Positions 16,863-25,479 of a stretch of DNA of 64,000 nt are shown one piece after another; position 1 is the first letter of the stretch, and every line of letters begins with the position of its first letter. The notes below the pieces were generated by a model. The model had not been told where the DNA came from. It saw only the letters and a program-made list of their open reading frames with translations, and did not search any database. Source of the stretch: an uncultured Flavobacteriales bacterium (GTDB taxonomy: Bacteria; Bacteroidota; Bacteroidia; Flavobacteriales; Crocinitomicaceae); NCBI GenBank assembly GCA_946482515.1, contig CAMLRS010000002.1, positions 124,001 through 188,000 on the forward strand. The letters run 5' to 3'. The position numbers and the translations under genes are program-made.

Positions 16863-16872
16863 GATTCAGGTG

Positions 16873-17571
16873 TTACCTGCGCAGTGACAGGCTTTGTGTT
16901 TGTGGCAGTACGATCCCCGCCGTGTTGACCCTTGCCGGGGCGAACGTTTTGATTGGCTCGTTGCCTTTCAGCGTTCCGGAGGTATCGACCTTGTACATCG
17001 GGAATATTGTGTAGAATACCCGTGTAGACGGTTCAATTTGGATCTCCCAATACGTCGAACCGTCGATGTTCTCGGTAATTGGCGCATCCAGCATATTGGT
17101 CTGATTCTGATATGCGCTTTTGTATTGCTGCATGTTCAGTGACCGCTGGAACAGGTTGCCGTTTGCGTCCTTTTGGTAGATCGTGATAAACTTCGATACC
17201 TGTAAGGCGTTCGACGATTCGATCCGAAGGAACTGTGTTGCAAACGGCTTCGTTGACGACTGTTGCAACAACTCGACATACTCAACGCCCGGTTGCCCGA
17301 TCGTGATTTTGATGTTTGAATCGCTGCCGAAATTGTCTTGCAGCAAAAATTTGTCGTTCCCGAAAATGATCGCTTTACCGGACTTCAGTGTATCGATGTT
17401 CTCCACTACGATCTGGTAGGGGTCAGCTTGGTACACCCGCGACGTTTCTTCGGGTGCGCCTTCGATGTAATCGTAATACGGCTCCTGATAGCCGCCGTCG
17501 AAATGGCTGTAACGTTTGTCCATTTCGTCGAGGATTCGTGAAAACGGAATCCCCCTTTGATTTAGGTTCAT
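16873..17571 (-). CDS. Candidate major capsid protein (jelly-roll type)
   Basis: This 232-residue protein is beta-rich and has no signal, membrane helix or enzyme motif. Strand-like blocks run through it: YQIVVENIDTL, KAIIFGNDKFLL, SNIKITIGQP, ATQFLRIESS and STYWEIQIEPS, then VFYTIFPMYKV. The pattern, including a YQNQTNMLDAPITENIDG loop and an F-P motif near the end, reminds me of jelly-roll capsid proteins of membrane-containing Bacteroidota phages such as FLiP. It is the second gene of the operon, where an abundant capsid protein would be expected. The call is inference from fold pattern and context. Confidence 0.5.
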   Translation of the reverse strand: MNLNQRGIPFSRILDEMDKRYSHFDGGYQEPYYDYIEGAPEETSRVYQADPYQIVVENIDTLKSGKAIIFGNDKFLLQDNFGSDSNIKITIGQPGVEYVELLQQSSTKPFATQFLRIESSNALQVSKFITIYQKDANGNLFQRSLNMQQYKSAYQNQTNMLDAPITENIDGSTYWEIQIEPSTRVFYTIFPMYKVDTSGTLKGNEPIKTFAPARVNTAGIVLPQTQSLSLRR

Positions 17572-17586
17572 AACAACTTTGTTGTG

Positions 17587-17787
17587 TTATTGCCCTTCGC
17601 TTACCGGCGGCGTGGTTGTCGGTGCCGGTGGCGTTACCGCCTGCTTTCCAGCTGGCGGTGGTGTGGTGGGATCGGTGGTCTTCGGCGCTGTCATCTTGTA
17701 CACGATGTAACCAGATATTACGCCTGCAACGATGTTGATCCCCAACAGTATCAGCAAGTGCTTCACTGTGATTTTTGTAACTTCCAT
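17587..17787 (-). CDS. Small single-span membrane protein, first gene of virion operon
   Basis: This 66-residue protein has a transmembrane helix near the start (LLILLGINIVAGVISGYIVY) and a Pro/Thr-rich tail. It is the first gene of the left-facing operon. There is no known family; its size and build are like minor membrane proteins of internal-membrane phages. The start ATG at 17787 follows a leader of at least 160 bases containing hairpins. Confidence 0.65.
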   Translation of the reverse strand: MEVTKITVKHLLILLGINIVAGVISGYIVYKMTAPKTTDPTTPPPAGKQAVTPPAPTTTPPVSEGQ

Positions 17788-17953
17788 GTCAATGGTTTTT
17801 TGCGTTACAACCCTTAGTTAATTACTGCAATGAACGAGGTTATTTTCAGAATGTTAAATCGGGAAACGCCCGCTTTCGGGGGCTTTTGGCGGGCGCAGCA
17901 ATTAAATCTTCTTATTATCAATGAATTAGTTAATTCGTAAGGCGGGCGTATCC
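17788..17953 (-). promoter_or_regulatory. Leader and presumed promoter of the virion operon
   Basis: This gene-free stretch precedes the left-facing operon. It holds an inverted repeat cgcccgc / gcgggcg (17867-17873 and 17889-17895) and a further gcgggcg copy near 17941. No clear TANNTTTG box is visible, so the promoter may need an activator or a different sigma factor. Confidence 0.4.
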
Positions 17954-17955
17954 AA

Positions 17956-17998
17956 AACAGAAAGGGCGCAACAACCGTTGCGCCCTTTCTGTTTTTTC
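17956..17998. terminator. Strong terminator with 17-bp perfect stem
   Basis: aacagaaagggcgcaac (17956-17972) pairs perfectly with 17977-17993 across a 4-base loop, with T-rich flanks on both strands. It ends the regulator transcript and insulates it from the virion operon. Confidence 0.9.
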
Positions 17999-18004
17999 AT
18001 TGGA

Positions 18005-19096
18005 TTATGCTATCTGGATTCTATTCGCATTCAAGTTACGTAAAACCCTAATCTGTCCGGGATCGTGGAAAAAGGATCGAATGATGTCCGCCGGAAGTGA
18101 GAATCCATTTATAAAATCTACATCGGTGTATTCCATGTCCTCTTTATGAAGTTTATAAGCCTTTTTGAAATAGGATGGTGAATCGATATAAACTTCTATG
18201 GGTTCGTTCGTCTTCCATCCTCTACGACTTAGTTCAATATTAAGATAAGACCATCTATTTTTATCAATACATTCAAGCGCATAAGCCCTTCGCAGGATCG
18301 AGGCCATTGAGGTAAGCCAATATTGCTTGAGTTTGCCCATATCATTTAGCTTCAGTCCGAACAGTGAATTTCGAATACGTGACGCCGGCATAAGGAACTC
18401 AGAAGCAAACCGGTTGGCTTCATCTTCGCGATCTCTGTGTATCGAAATAGGATCGTTACACATAGCGTGCATAACCATGTGGCCTAGTTCATGCGCAAGT
18501 GTAAACCTCTTTCGATCATTTGGCATTTTTCTCTCAACGATTATCAAAGGAACACCGCTATCGGTAATAAGAGAAACTCCATCGAATCCGGCACATTCAA
18601 ATTCGAATTCGACTACTAGGATTCCATTGCTTTCAAGCAACTGATGTATATCTGCTACCGGTTCGTCCGGTTTTAGCCCTACCTTTTTTCTCAGATATTC
18701 AGCGATGTATTCCGGCGAATAGTCTTCAACATCAAAAGAAGTAAATCGATATTCGGGCCACTCGATAGATTCTGTCATTTTATCCACCGTGAAGCCAATA
18801 AGCTTGATATTGTTATCGATGTAGGCTCTTTGCTTCTGAGTAATGCCTGAACGCTTTCGGAAATGAGCGGATTCTACCGAATTAGTAATCCTTTCGTAGA
18901 AAAACGATTCAGGGAAGCCTAGTACGTTTATAAGCTGGGTTAATACCAGAGGTGAAATGCCACCAAAACCCTTTTCGAATTTCGATAAGTTAGGCTGAGA
19001 CAATCCTGGTACTTTTTTGCATAGATCCGACTGAGAATAACCTCTGTACTCTCTGGCCAGTGTTAGCTGGCGGAAGTTGAAATTAGAAGCATCCAT
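18005..19096 (-). CDS. XRE-type regulator with ImmA/IrrE protease domain
   Basis: This 363-residue protein fuses an N-terminal helix-turn-helix of the XRE family (about 6-62: GYSQSDLCKKVPGLSQPNLSK) to an ImmA/IrrE metallopeptidase domain. The zinc motif is H202-E203-x-x-H206 (AHELGH), with a later Glu at 225 in REDEANRFASEFLMP. Such proteins bind operators and act in phage or ICE induction, where the peptidase part cleaves or senses a partner. It is probably the lysogeny regulator. A palindrome 43 bases upstream of the start matches one before the next gene, suggesting autoregulation. Confidence 0.88.
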   Translation of the reverse strand: MDASNFNFRQLTLAREYRGYSQSDLCKKVPGLSQPNLSKFEKGFGGISPLVLTQLINVLGFPESFFYERITNSVESAHFRKRSGITQKQRAYIDNNIKLIGFTVDKMTESIEWPEYRFTSFDVEDYSPEYIAEYLRKKVGLKPDEPVADIHQLLESNGILVVEFEFECAGFDGVSLITDSGVPLIIVERKMPNDRKRFTLAHELGHMVMHAMCNDPISIHRDREDEANRFASEFLMPASRIRNSLFGLKLNDMGKLKQYWLTSMASILRRAYALECIDKNRWSYLNIELSRRGWKTNEPIEVYIDSPSYFKKAYKLHKEDMEYTDVDFINGFSLPADIIRSFFHDPGQIRVLRNLNANRIQIA

Positions 19097-19135
19097 GACA
19101 TAAGTGAGTTACAAGTTACAATAATAGAAAGAAAT

Positions 19136-19149
19136 GGGGACCCGCTCCC
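19136..19149 (-). promoter_or_regulatory. Operator-like palindrome before the XRE/ImmA gene
   Basis: The core ggggacccgctccc contains the inverted pair ggga/tccc. It lies 40 bases upstream of the regulator start and matches the site at 19811-19825 in the opposite orientation (11 identical bases). It is a candidate binding site for the XRE domain. Confidence 0.45.
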
Positions 19150-19156
19150 GATTTAA

Positions 19157-19792
19157 CTATTCACCCGACGCCTTTTTTTTGGCAACGTTTTTCTTCAATT
19201 TTGGTTCATCTACCGATTTGAGTGGAGCAGATACGGAAGGCAGCGGTATTTCTTTCGAAATTCTGACTTCTTTAGACAACTCATCCTCGGTGATAATCCA
19301 CTTTACTTTTGCTTCATCAATATAGACGAGGCGAGGGTTGGTAATTTCGTCGCTGCTACTTCTACCGTATCCAAAAAATAGGATCGGCTCGTAGAAAGAC
19401 GACTCATCAGAGATGAACAAGGTCTGCTGATTACTGATTGCTTCTGCATGATTTGTCCGAACGTTCATAGGCACGCCCTTCCTGTTGAGTTTCTTAAAAA
19501 GGATAATGTATCCATCTATCCTGAGGGTGAAACGTTTGTAACGCCCAAACATCCATTTATCAGGAAATTCTTCCTGTATATACTGGATCATTTTCGAATT
19601 CAGCAATGAAGCTTCAAATCCTCTTGCTCTGGCAGTCGGAGGTGTCTGCCGGACTTCATCATCATATGCGTTCTGAGCCTTTCTGAAGGCTTTAAAGCAT
19701 TTGACCAGGCCACTAGAGATGTCTGTGACACATTCCTCCTTAGAAGCGATACGCCTCTTGTTTGTTTCATTTGTTTGTAGTACTTTTGTCAT
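19157..19792 (-). CDS. Hypothetical protein paired with the regulator
   Basis: This 211-residue protein starts at the ATG at 19792. It has no signal or membrane helix. The N-terminal region is helical and Arg/Lys rich (GLVKCFKAFRKAQNAYD). The middle is beta-rich, with RFTLRIDGYIILFKK and EPILFFGYG, and the end is a Lys-rich tail. It is encoded just upstream of the XRE/ImmA gene and is preceded by the second operator-like palindrome. It may be the partner or substrate of that peptidase, but no known family is recognised. Confidence 0.65.
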   Translation of the reverse strand: MTKVLQTNETNKRRIASKEECVTDISSGLVKCFKAFRKAQNAYDDEVRQTPPTARARGFEASLLNSKMIQYIQEEFPDKWMFGRYKRFTLRIDGYIILFKKLNRKGVPMNVRTNHAEAISNQQTLFISDESSFYEPILFFGYGRSSSDEITNPRLVYIDEAKVKWIITEDELSKEVRISKEIPLPSVSAPLKSVDEPKLKKNVAKKKASGE

Positions 19793-19810
19793 ACTCAATT
19801 AAAATTATGT

Positions 19811-19825
19811 GGGAGCGGGTCTCCC
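19811..19825 (-). promoter_or_regulatory. Operator-like palindrome before the regulator partner gene
   Basis: gggagcgggtctccc is a palindrome (gggag/ctccc) 19 bases upstream of the start codon. On the minus strand it reads gggagacccgctccc, nearly the same as the site before the XRE/ImmA gene. Confidence 0.45.
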
Positions 19826-19836
19826 TTCCTTATTTG

Positions 19837-19865
19837 AATCCCCGTTGGCGCGGGGATTTCTTTTT
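19837..19865 (+). terminator. Possible terminator hairpin
   Basis: aatcccc / ggggatt with an 8-base loop is followed by tcttttt on the plus strand. It lies downstream of dnaE (minus strand) but has its T run on the plus side, so for dnaE it would be only a weak stop. Confidence 0.4.
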
Positions 19866-19956
19866 GATCTGCGAATATATAATTTTTATTTGAAATTGTA
19901 TATAAAAAACGAAAAAAATTGTATTTGGTTGCCTGCAGTCTTGTTGTTTTATTGGT

Positions 19957-22935
19957 TCAGACTAAAAAGGGATGATTAGGCTGCAATTGCGGTTCTTCGA
20001 ACCGAACATCATCTTTCAGGCGCAATTTCCTTTGCCATTGCGCCTGAATTGTGTAAACCCCAAATTCTTCCATGACGACCCCGCGCACATGGTATATGCC
20101 TTTCCCTCGGAATGGGAATGCCTGCGCTGCCTGCGGAAAATGAACCGTGTCCAGGTGTTCCCCCTCAATGTCGAGAAAGGTGCCGAAGTGCATACGTTCG
20201 AGCTTTGTCGTGGATGTGTGTTTCACATGGACAAGGTAGCCTAGAAAATCTACAGTTTGGCCTACGTACCGGCTCAGTGTTTTCGCTGTTACCGTTGGCC
20301 GGGTGTAGGATTCAGCCAGTAAATTAAAGACATTCGAAAGCGGGAATCCGAGCAGTTCCAGTTCTTCGAATGCCTGCTCCAATGGGTGTTCGTACAACGG
20401 TGGAAGCTCATACGAAACGGCAGGTTCATAAAAGAGCGATTCGACCGGTTTTTCCTTCCGCTTGTTGAGGTGAAATTGAGCTTTCCACAGTAGCGTTTTT
20501 TTGCAGTCCCCGAGATCGCGCAGCCCACCGATTTTGATAATTAGCCAAAGCTGATCCAGCGGGACATGAATGCGCCTTACCAGATCGTCAAAATCCTTAA
20601 AGCGCCCATTGTTGAACCGTTCGCGCAGTACCGCCTTTATCGTTTTTTCCTCTATGTCCTTGACATGGTGAAAACCCAGATAAATAGTGTCCCCATAGAT
20701 GATCGTTTCGTAAGATCCGTAGTTCACCGAAGGCGATTCTATCTTCCCGCCATACATGCGGGCTTCATGTACATAAATTTCGACCGAATAAAAACCGCCG
20801 CCGTTATTGAGGGTTGCGACCATGTATTCCAGCGGGTAATAGCGTTTCAGGTAAAGTGCCTGATAACTTTCCACGGCATACGATGCCGAATGGCCTTTCG
20901 AAAATGAGTAGCCCGCGAAACTTTCGATCTGTCGCCATATCTCGGCTGTAAGCTCGGGCGCATGGCCTAGCGCCTCGCAATTCGAAAAGAACTTTTCCTG
21001 CACGCGCTGGAACTCCTGCCGTGACCGGAACTTACCGGACATACCGCGCCGCAATACATCCGCTTCGGCAAGGTTCAGACCGGCGAACTCATGTGCGACC
21101 TTGATCACGTCTTCCTGATAAACCATTACCCCGTAGGTTTCGGGCATGATCTGCAGCATGGTCGGATGTGCCTTTTTACGAGCATCTTCGTCCATGTGCC
21201 GGCGAATGTATTCGTGCATCATGCCGGACTTTGAAACACCGGGACGAATAATGGAACTGGCCGCCACCAGTGTCAGGTAATCTTCGACTTTGAGCTTCAG
21301 TAACAGGTTGCGCATCGCCGGCGATTCCACGTAGAAGCATCCGAGCGCCTTACCCTCGCGCAAAATCTCCTTAATCCCTTCATCCTGCATGAGATATTCC
21401 ATGTCGTGAATGTCATGCGGTGGGTTCTCCGGCTGGTTGTACTTAATGATCTCAATCGTGTCCTGAATTTTGGCAAGGCCGCGTTGTGCAAGCACGTCGA
21501 ATTTGTACAAACCGACGTCTTCGGCCTCAAGCATCGAAAACTGAACGGTTCTGTAGCCTTTTGGTGGCAGGAACGTACCGGAATACCACGTGATCGGCTT
21601 TTCGGAAATTAGAATGCCACTCGAATGCACACTGATAATCGAAGGCAGTCCGTCGATGTAACCGGCGTATTTGAGCGTCAGTATCGACAGGTGGTCGAGC
21701 TCGTCGATAGCGAAATTTCCATCGCTCAACTTATCAATCTCTGTCTTTGCAAGGCCGAACACTTTCCCGATCTCACGAACCGAGGCCCGAAACTGGAAAG
21801 TATTATAGGTTCCGACCAGCGCAGCTGAAGGAAAGGTTTCGAATATGTAGCGCGTTACGTCTTCGCGGTTCTGCCATGAAAAGTCCATGTCAAAATCTGG
21901 CGGGTTCTTGCGGAACAGGTTAATGAACCTTTCGAAATACAGGTCTAGCTGGATCGGGTCAACGTCGGTAATTCGCAGCAGGTAGGCTATAAGACTGTTC
22001 GCCCCACTGCCGCGACCAACGTAGAAGTATTCCTTTGAACGGGCATAGTTCACAATGTCCCATGTGATCAGGAAGTAAGACAGGTAGTTTTTCTTATCAA
22101 TAATATCCAGTTCCTTTTCGATCCGTGCCAGAACTTCGGCAGTTGGTTCTTTGAAGCGGTATTTAATGCCTTCGCCGACCAAGGTGCGCAATAGCTGGCG
22201 ATCACCGTCGCGGCTTCCGGTATAGGTGGCCAGATTCTGAGGCTCGGCTTCCTCGCCGAATGCGAATTGAATGTCGCAACGTGCTAACAGCTCTTCGGTG
22301 TTCCTGATGATCTGCGGATAGTCTTTGAACGCATTGTACAGCTCATCGCGCGAAATGAAAGCTTCCGATTGGGAAGCCTGTTCACTTTCAGGGAGCAAGG
22401 ACAAAAGCGAATTTCTATCAATGGCGCGTAGCAGACGATGCGTGTTATAGTCACGTTTGTGGCGAAAGGTCATCGGTTGCAGGATAACCATATTTTTGAG
22501 GTCATCGGGTTTTGCATGAAAGACAAGGCGGTTAATATCGCGCATTGCCACACCGATACGTTCGTTCCGCAACAGCTTCTGCGGTGCTTTTTTCCACGGG
22601 TACACCACAAAACAATTGCTGAAATGGGGCGCACGATCCGGGAACGGGGTATCGTCATGCAGATGCCTAGAAAGGAAAATATTCAGCTCGTTGAACCCGC
22701 GATTGTTTTTTGCCAATCCGATGAACTGCTGCTCGATCCCGTTCCTGAAGTCGATACCAACGCTAGGCGCGTGACCGGCTTCCTGGGCATCGCGAACAAA
22801 GCCAAGAACTGCCGACGACGAATTAATATCGGTCAAGGCAAAGCGCTCGTACCCCTTTTCCCGAAGTAACGGGATAAGGTCGCACGGCGCTACAAGACCG
22901 TACCGCAAGCTAAACTGACTGTGAACATTCAACAT
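19957..22935 (-). CDS. DnaE-type DNA polymerase III alpha subunit
   Basis: This is a C-family DNA polymerase that copies DNA in the 5'-3' direction. From the ATG at 22935 it has 992 residues, shorter than host replicative DnaE and near the DnaE2 class. It starts with a PHP domain (LNVHSQFSLRYG). The polymerase site has GRGSGANS (about 304-311), two aspartates in PDFDMDF (about 345-351), and the third in YKFDVLAQRG (about 478), so it looks active. A helix-hairpin-helix region and an OB-fold lie at the end. A 1014-residue form starting at 23001 would overlap dinB. It is 4 bases from dinB, so the two are co-expressed. Confidence 0.92.
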   Translation of the reverse strand: MLNVHSQFSLRYGLVAPCDLIPLLREKGYERFALTDINSSSAVLGFVRDAQEAGHAPSVGIDFRNGIEQQFIGLAKNNRGFNELNIFLSRHLHDDTPFPDRAPHFSNCFVVYPWKKAPQKLLRNERIGVAMRDINRLVFHAKPDDLKNMVILQPMTFRHKRDYNTHRLLRAIDRNSLLSLLPESEQASQSEAFISRDELYNAFKDYPQIIRNTEELLARCDIQFAFGEEAEPQNLATYTGSRDGDRQLLRTLVGEGIKYRFKEPTAEVLARIEKELDIIDKKNYLSYFLITWDIVNYARSKEYFYVGRGSGANSLIAYLLRITDVDPIQLDLYFERFINLFRKNPPDFDMDFSWQNREDVTRYIFETFPSAALVGTYNTFQFRASVREIGKVFGLAKTEIDKLSDGNFAIDELDHLSILTLKYAGYIDGLPSIISVHSSGILISEKPITWYSGTFLPPKGYRTVQFSMLEAEDVGLYKFDVLAQRGLAKIQDTIEIIKYNQPENPPHDIHDMEYLMQDEGIKEILREGKALGCFYVESPAMRNLLLKLKVEDYLTLVAASSIIRPGVSKSGMMHEYIRRHMDEDARKKAHPTMLQIMPETYGVMVYQEDVIKVAHEFAGLNLAEADVLRRGMSGKFRSRQEFQRVQEKFFSNCEALGHAPELTAEIWRQIESFAGYSFSKGHSASYAVESYQALYLKRYYPLEYMVATLNNGGGFYSVEIYVHEARMYGGKIESPSVNYGSYETIIYGDTIYLGFHHVKDIEEKTIKAVLRERFNNGRFKDFDDLVRRIHVPLDQLWLIIKIGGLRDLGDCKKTLLWKAQFHLNKRKEKPVESLFYEPAVSYELPPLYEHPLEQAFEELELLGFPLSNVFNLLAESYTRPTVTAKTLSRYVGQTVDFLGYLVHVKHTSTTKLERMHFGTFLDIEGEHLDTVHFPQAAQAFPFRGKGIYHVRGVVMEEFGVYTIQAQWQRKLRLKDDVRFEEPQLQPNHPFLV

Positions 22936-22939
22936 AACC

Positions 22940-24157
22940 TCATTGTTTGCGGTTCGGGAGAAGCGGCGGCGCACCACCGGTAAAGGGATTGCTGCGGCCA
23001 ATGGTTTTTGCCTCCATACCGACAGCGCGCACTATCGACCGGTTTCCGTATTTGTCCCTGATTCTGTCCATTGCCTGATAGAGCGACCCATACTTTTCGG
23101 ATGATTCGAACAGGCTTAACTGATGATGGCCGCCGACCAGCTCGCTGAACCGAACGCCGATCAAACGAATAAGTTGACGACGTTTGTAGAGCTTATCGAA
23201 CAAATCCATGACAAGGGGTAAAATCTCATGGTCGGCAGCGGTGAAATGAACCCGGTGCTGTAAGCTTGTCGTTTGGAAATCCGAATACCGAATCCGTACC
23301 GATATACAACCTGTCAATTTATCCGCGCGCCGCAATTGAAAAGCGAGATCTTCCGCCATTGCAAACAGGATTGCCTTTACCACACGCGCATTGGTCGTAT
23401 CGCGCTCAAAGGTTCGTTCGGTCGAAATCGACTTCCGTTCTTGGTATTGGATCACCGGACTGAAATCAATACCCTGTGCCTTTCTCCAAATGCTTTTTCC
23501 GTTCTCGCCTAAAGCGTTTTCCATCATTTGAATCGGCATCTGCTGGATAGTGCCGATATCAACGATGCCCATTTGCCGGAGTATCTTGTAGGTTTCCATG
23601 CCTACCATCGGAATTTTCTGCACTGAAAGCGGAGCCAGGAACGATTTTTCGGTTCCGAAGTCGATCAAACGTTGATTGTTCGGTTTCGCTTCCCCTGTTG
23701 CGATCTTTGAAACGGTTTTATTGACCGAAAGCCCGAACGAGATCGGTAAACCAGTTTCCCGCATGATGCGCTGGCGCAGCTCCGTGGAGTATTTCAGGCA
23801 TCCGAAAAATTTGTCCATGCCTGACAAGTCCATGTAGAATTCATCGATCGAAGCAACTTCGTAGACGGGCACCGATTCTTTGATGATCTCGATCACTTGT
23901 TGTGAATGCTTCGTGTATGTGGAAGCATTGCCTTTGATCACAATCGCTTCCGGGCAACGTTCCCGTGCCATTTTCATCGGCATCGCGGAATGAATACCAA
24001 ACTGTCGGGCTTCATAACTGCACGAAGCAACTACCCCACGATCACCGGTTCCACCAATAAGAATAGGCTGTCCGACTAACCGGCTATCCAGCAATCGTTC
24101 ACATGACACGAAAAACGTGTCTAAATCCATGTGTAATATTGACCGTTGAACAGACAT
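22940..24157 (-). CDS. dinB: Y-family DNA polymerase IV (DinB/ImuB-like)
   Basis: This is a translesion polymerase. From the ATG at 24157 it has 405 residues. Catalytic acids are present: D11 and D13 in HMDLDTFF, D105 and E106 in SIDEFYMD. The helix-hairpin-helix and little-finger domains follow, and QLSLF (346-350) is a clear sliding-clamp binding motif. Because the active site is intact, it is DinB-like rather than an inactive ImuB. It is directly upstream of dnaE, as in mutasome cassettes, and divergent from the SRAP gene. An upstream in-frame start at 24223 lacks conserved sequence. Confidence 0.93.
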   Translation of the reverse strand: MSVQRSILHMDLDTFFVSCERLLDSRLVGQPILIGGTGDRGVVASCSYEARQFGIHSAMPMKMARERCPEAIVIKGNASTYTKHSQQVIEIIKESVPVYEVASIDEFYMDLSGMDKFFGCLKYSTELRQRIMRETGLPISFGLSVNKTVSKIATGEAKPNNQRLIDFGTEKSFLAPLSVQKIPMVGMETYKILRQMGIVDIGTIQQMPIQMMENALGENGKSIWRKAQGIDFSPVIQYQERKSISTERTFERDTTNARVVKAILFAMAEDLAFQLRRADKLTGCISVRIRYSDFQTTSLQHRVHFTAADHEILPLVMDLFDKLYKRRQLIRLIGVRFSELVGGHHQLSLFESSEKYGSLYQAMDRIRDKYGNRSIVRAVGMEAKTIGRSNPFTGGAPPLLPNRKQ

Positions 24158-24381
24158 TTCCAATACTGATTTAAGCCTTAATAACGCGTTCTGATGAACT
24201 CCAAAGAAAAGTTGACCTTTCAAACCCTTTGCAGCAAATATATGGAGGTAGAAACAATATTTGATTACATTTTAATCATTGATTGATTATTTTAACATCA
24301 CAATGTTACTAAAGCCCTGTCAGGCAAAGGAATTAACTATAAAAATTTTTTTAGTTGTTACACGATTGCGAACTTTGCGGG

Positions 24382-25035
24382 ATGTGTTACAACGTAAAAC
24401 AAACGGTAAGCCTTGAAGTCCTGCTGAAAAGGTTTAAAGCGAGTAAGGCCGTTCAAAGTACTATCGATTTCAACCCTGCCGTTGAAGTCTCAGGCTTTGG
24501 CGCACCAGCGGTTAGAGTGATAACACATGATTGTCCGAATGATATTCAGGTTTTCCGTTGGGGCTTGCTTCCTTCATTTGCAGATTCGATGAAAGTTGAA
24601 GGCGGGAACCTCAATGCAAAAATTGAAACACTCGAAGACAAAAAGAGCTTTAAAGAATCCCTAAGCAATCGATGCCTGATACTGGTCGATGGATTCTATG
24701 AACATAGATGGCTCGATCCAAAGGGACGTGACAAGGTAAAGCACCTGGTCGAAGCAGCGGACGGAAAGCCTATAGCATTTGCCGGTATATGGAGGCAAGG
24801 AATAGCGCCGAACGGAGAGAATGTGCAAAGCTGTGCAGTTGTAACTACTGAGGCGCAAGGAATCATGCGCGAAATCCATAACAGTGCTTTACGAATGCCT
24901 GTTATACTAAAACCAAATCGCGAACGGGAATGGCTTGAGCTGGACATAAACACCTTTCGATCTAAGCTCGATTCATTGGTTAACCTTGATCTGGTCGCCG
25001 CGCCCATGCGCGACTTTCAAGGGTCACTATTTTGA
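24382..25035 (+). CDS. SRAP (HMCES/YedK) abasic-site protein
   Basis: This 217-residue protein crosslinks to abasic sites in single-stranded DNA and shields them. The start must be the ATG at 24382, since the family needs Cys at position 2 after Met removal, and MCYN follows here. Other active-site residues are N78 and E82 (NLNAKIET), E107 (DGFYEH) and H166 (REIHNSALRMPVIL). An upstream in-frame TTG would bury Cys2 and is rejected. It faces away from the dinB-dnaE pair, and the shared region suggests one DNA-damage module. Confidence 0.92.
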   Translation: MCYNVKQTVSLEVLLKRFKASKAVQSTIDFNPAVEVSGFGAPAVRVITHDCPNDIQVFRWGLLPSFADSMKVEGGNLNAKIETLEDKKSFKESLSNRCLILVDGFYEHRWLDPKGRDKVKHLVEAADGKPIAFAGIWRQGIAPNGENVQSCAVVTTEAQGIMREIHNSALRMPVILKPNREREWLELDINTFRSKLDSLVNLDLVAAPMRDFQGSLF

Positions 25036-25453
25036 TTTCGACGAATCCTTTGAATTGGAAGGACGAAGATTCTATTTTTTCTTTACCGGCCTTTAATTTT
25101 CATCGATGAACACTTTCTGAAACGTAGTCATAGCAAGGCATTGAACGATTTTCCCATTGAAAAACTTTTAACATATTTTTTAGTTCAGTCTTGAAACATT
25201 TCTGAAAAGCCTGCGTTGCAATAGAACAACAGTGCTTATTCTGCAAGCATTTACACCACCAAAATAGAGCCAATCCACGCTCATTCAAAGGTTATCGCAA
25301 AAGGTAATTAACTAATATCTAATGCGATGATGTCAACAAAGAAAGACGCATCATTCAGACGAATGAAAGGCCGCCGGACTTCTGCAAGCTATTCCGACTG
25401 TCAAGGGCTATTTACTGCCCATTCCAAAGGGGATCAATCAAAATTTCTGCGTC
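25036..25453. other. Intergenic region before the plus-strand operon
   Basis: This 418-base stretch is mostly AT-rich non-coding DNA. It contains one possible small gene (25327-25479) at its right end. It must hold the promoter of the operon that leads to the packaging ATPase. I see no iterons or strong hairpins, so there is no clear origin of replication. Confidence 0.5.
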
Positions 25454-25479
25454 ATGGGAACCAAAAAGGACGACGCTAG
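25327..25479 (+). CDS. Possible 50-residue basic protein
   Basis: A double ATG at 25327 opens a 50-codon frame ending TAG at 25479. The product is rich in Arg, Lys and Ser (MMSTKKDASFRRMKGRR at the start, HGNQKGRR at the end). It overlaps the next gene by 26 bases, which is common in this element. It could be a small DNA-binding protein or a chance frame in the leader. Confidence 0.3.
   Translation: MMSTKKDASFRRMKGRRTSASYSDCQGLFTAHSKGDQSKFLRHGNQKGRR

Noticed and set aside
7032..17787. A tailed-prophage structural module
   Set aside because: No portal, terminase, capsid HK97-type, sheath or tape-measure protein is recognisable, and the longest coiled-coil protein has only 221 residues.
25100..25288. 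62-residue minus-strand Cys-rich frame
   Set aside because: No conserved motif, no start signal and position in AT-rich intergenic DNA; more likely chance.
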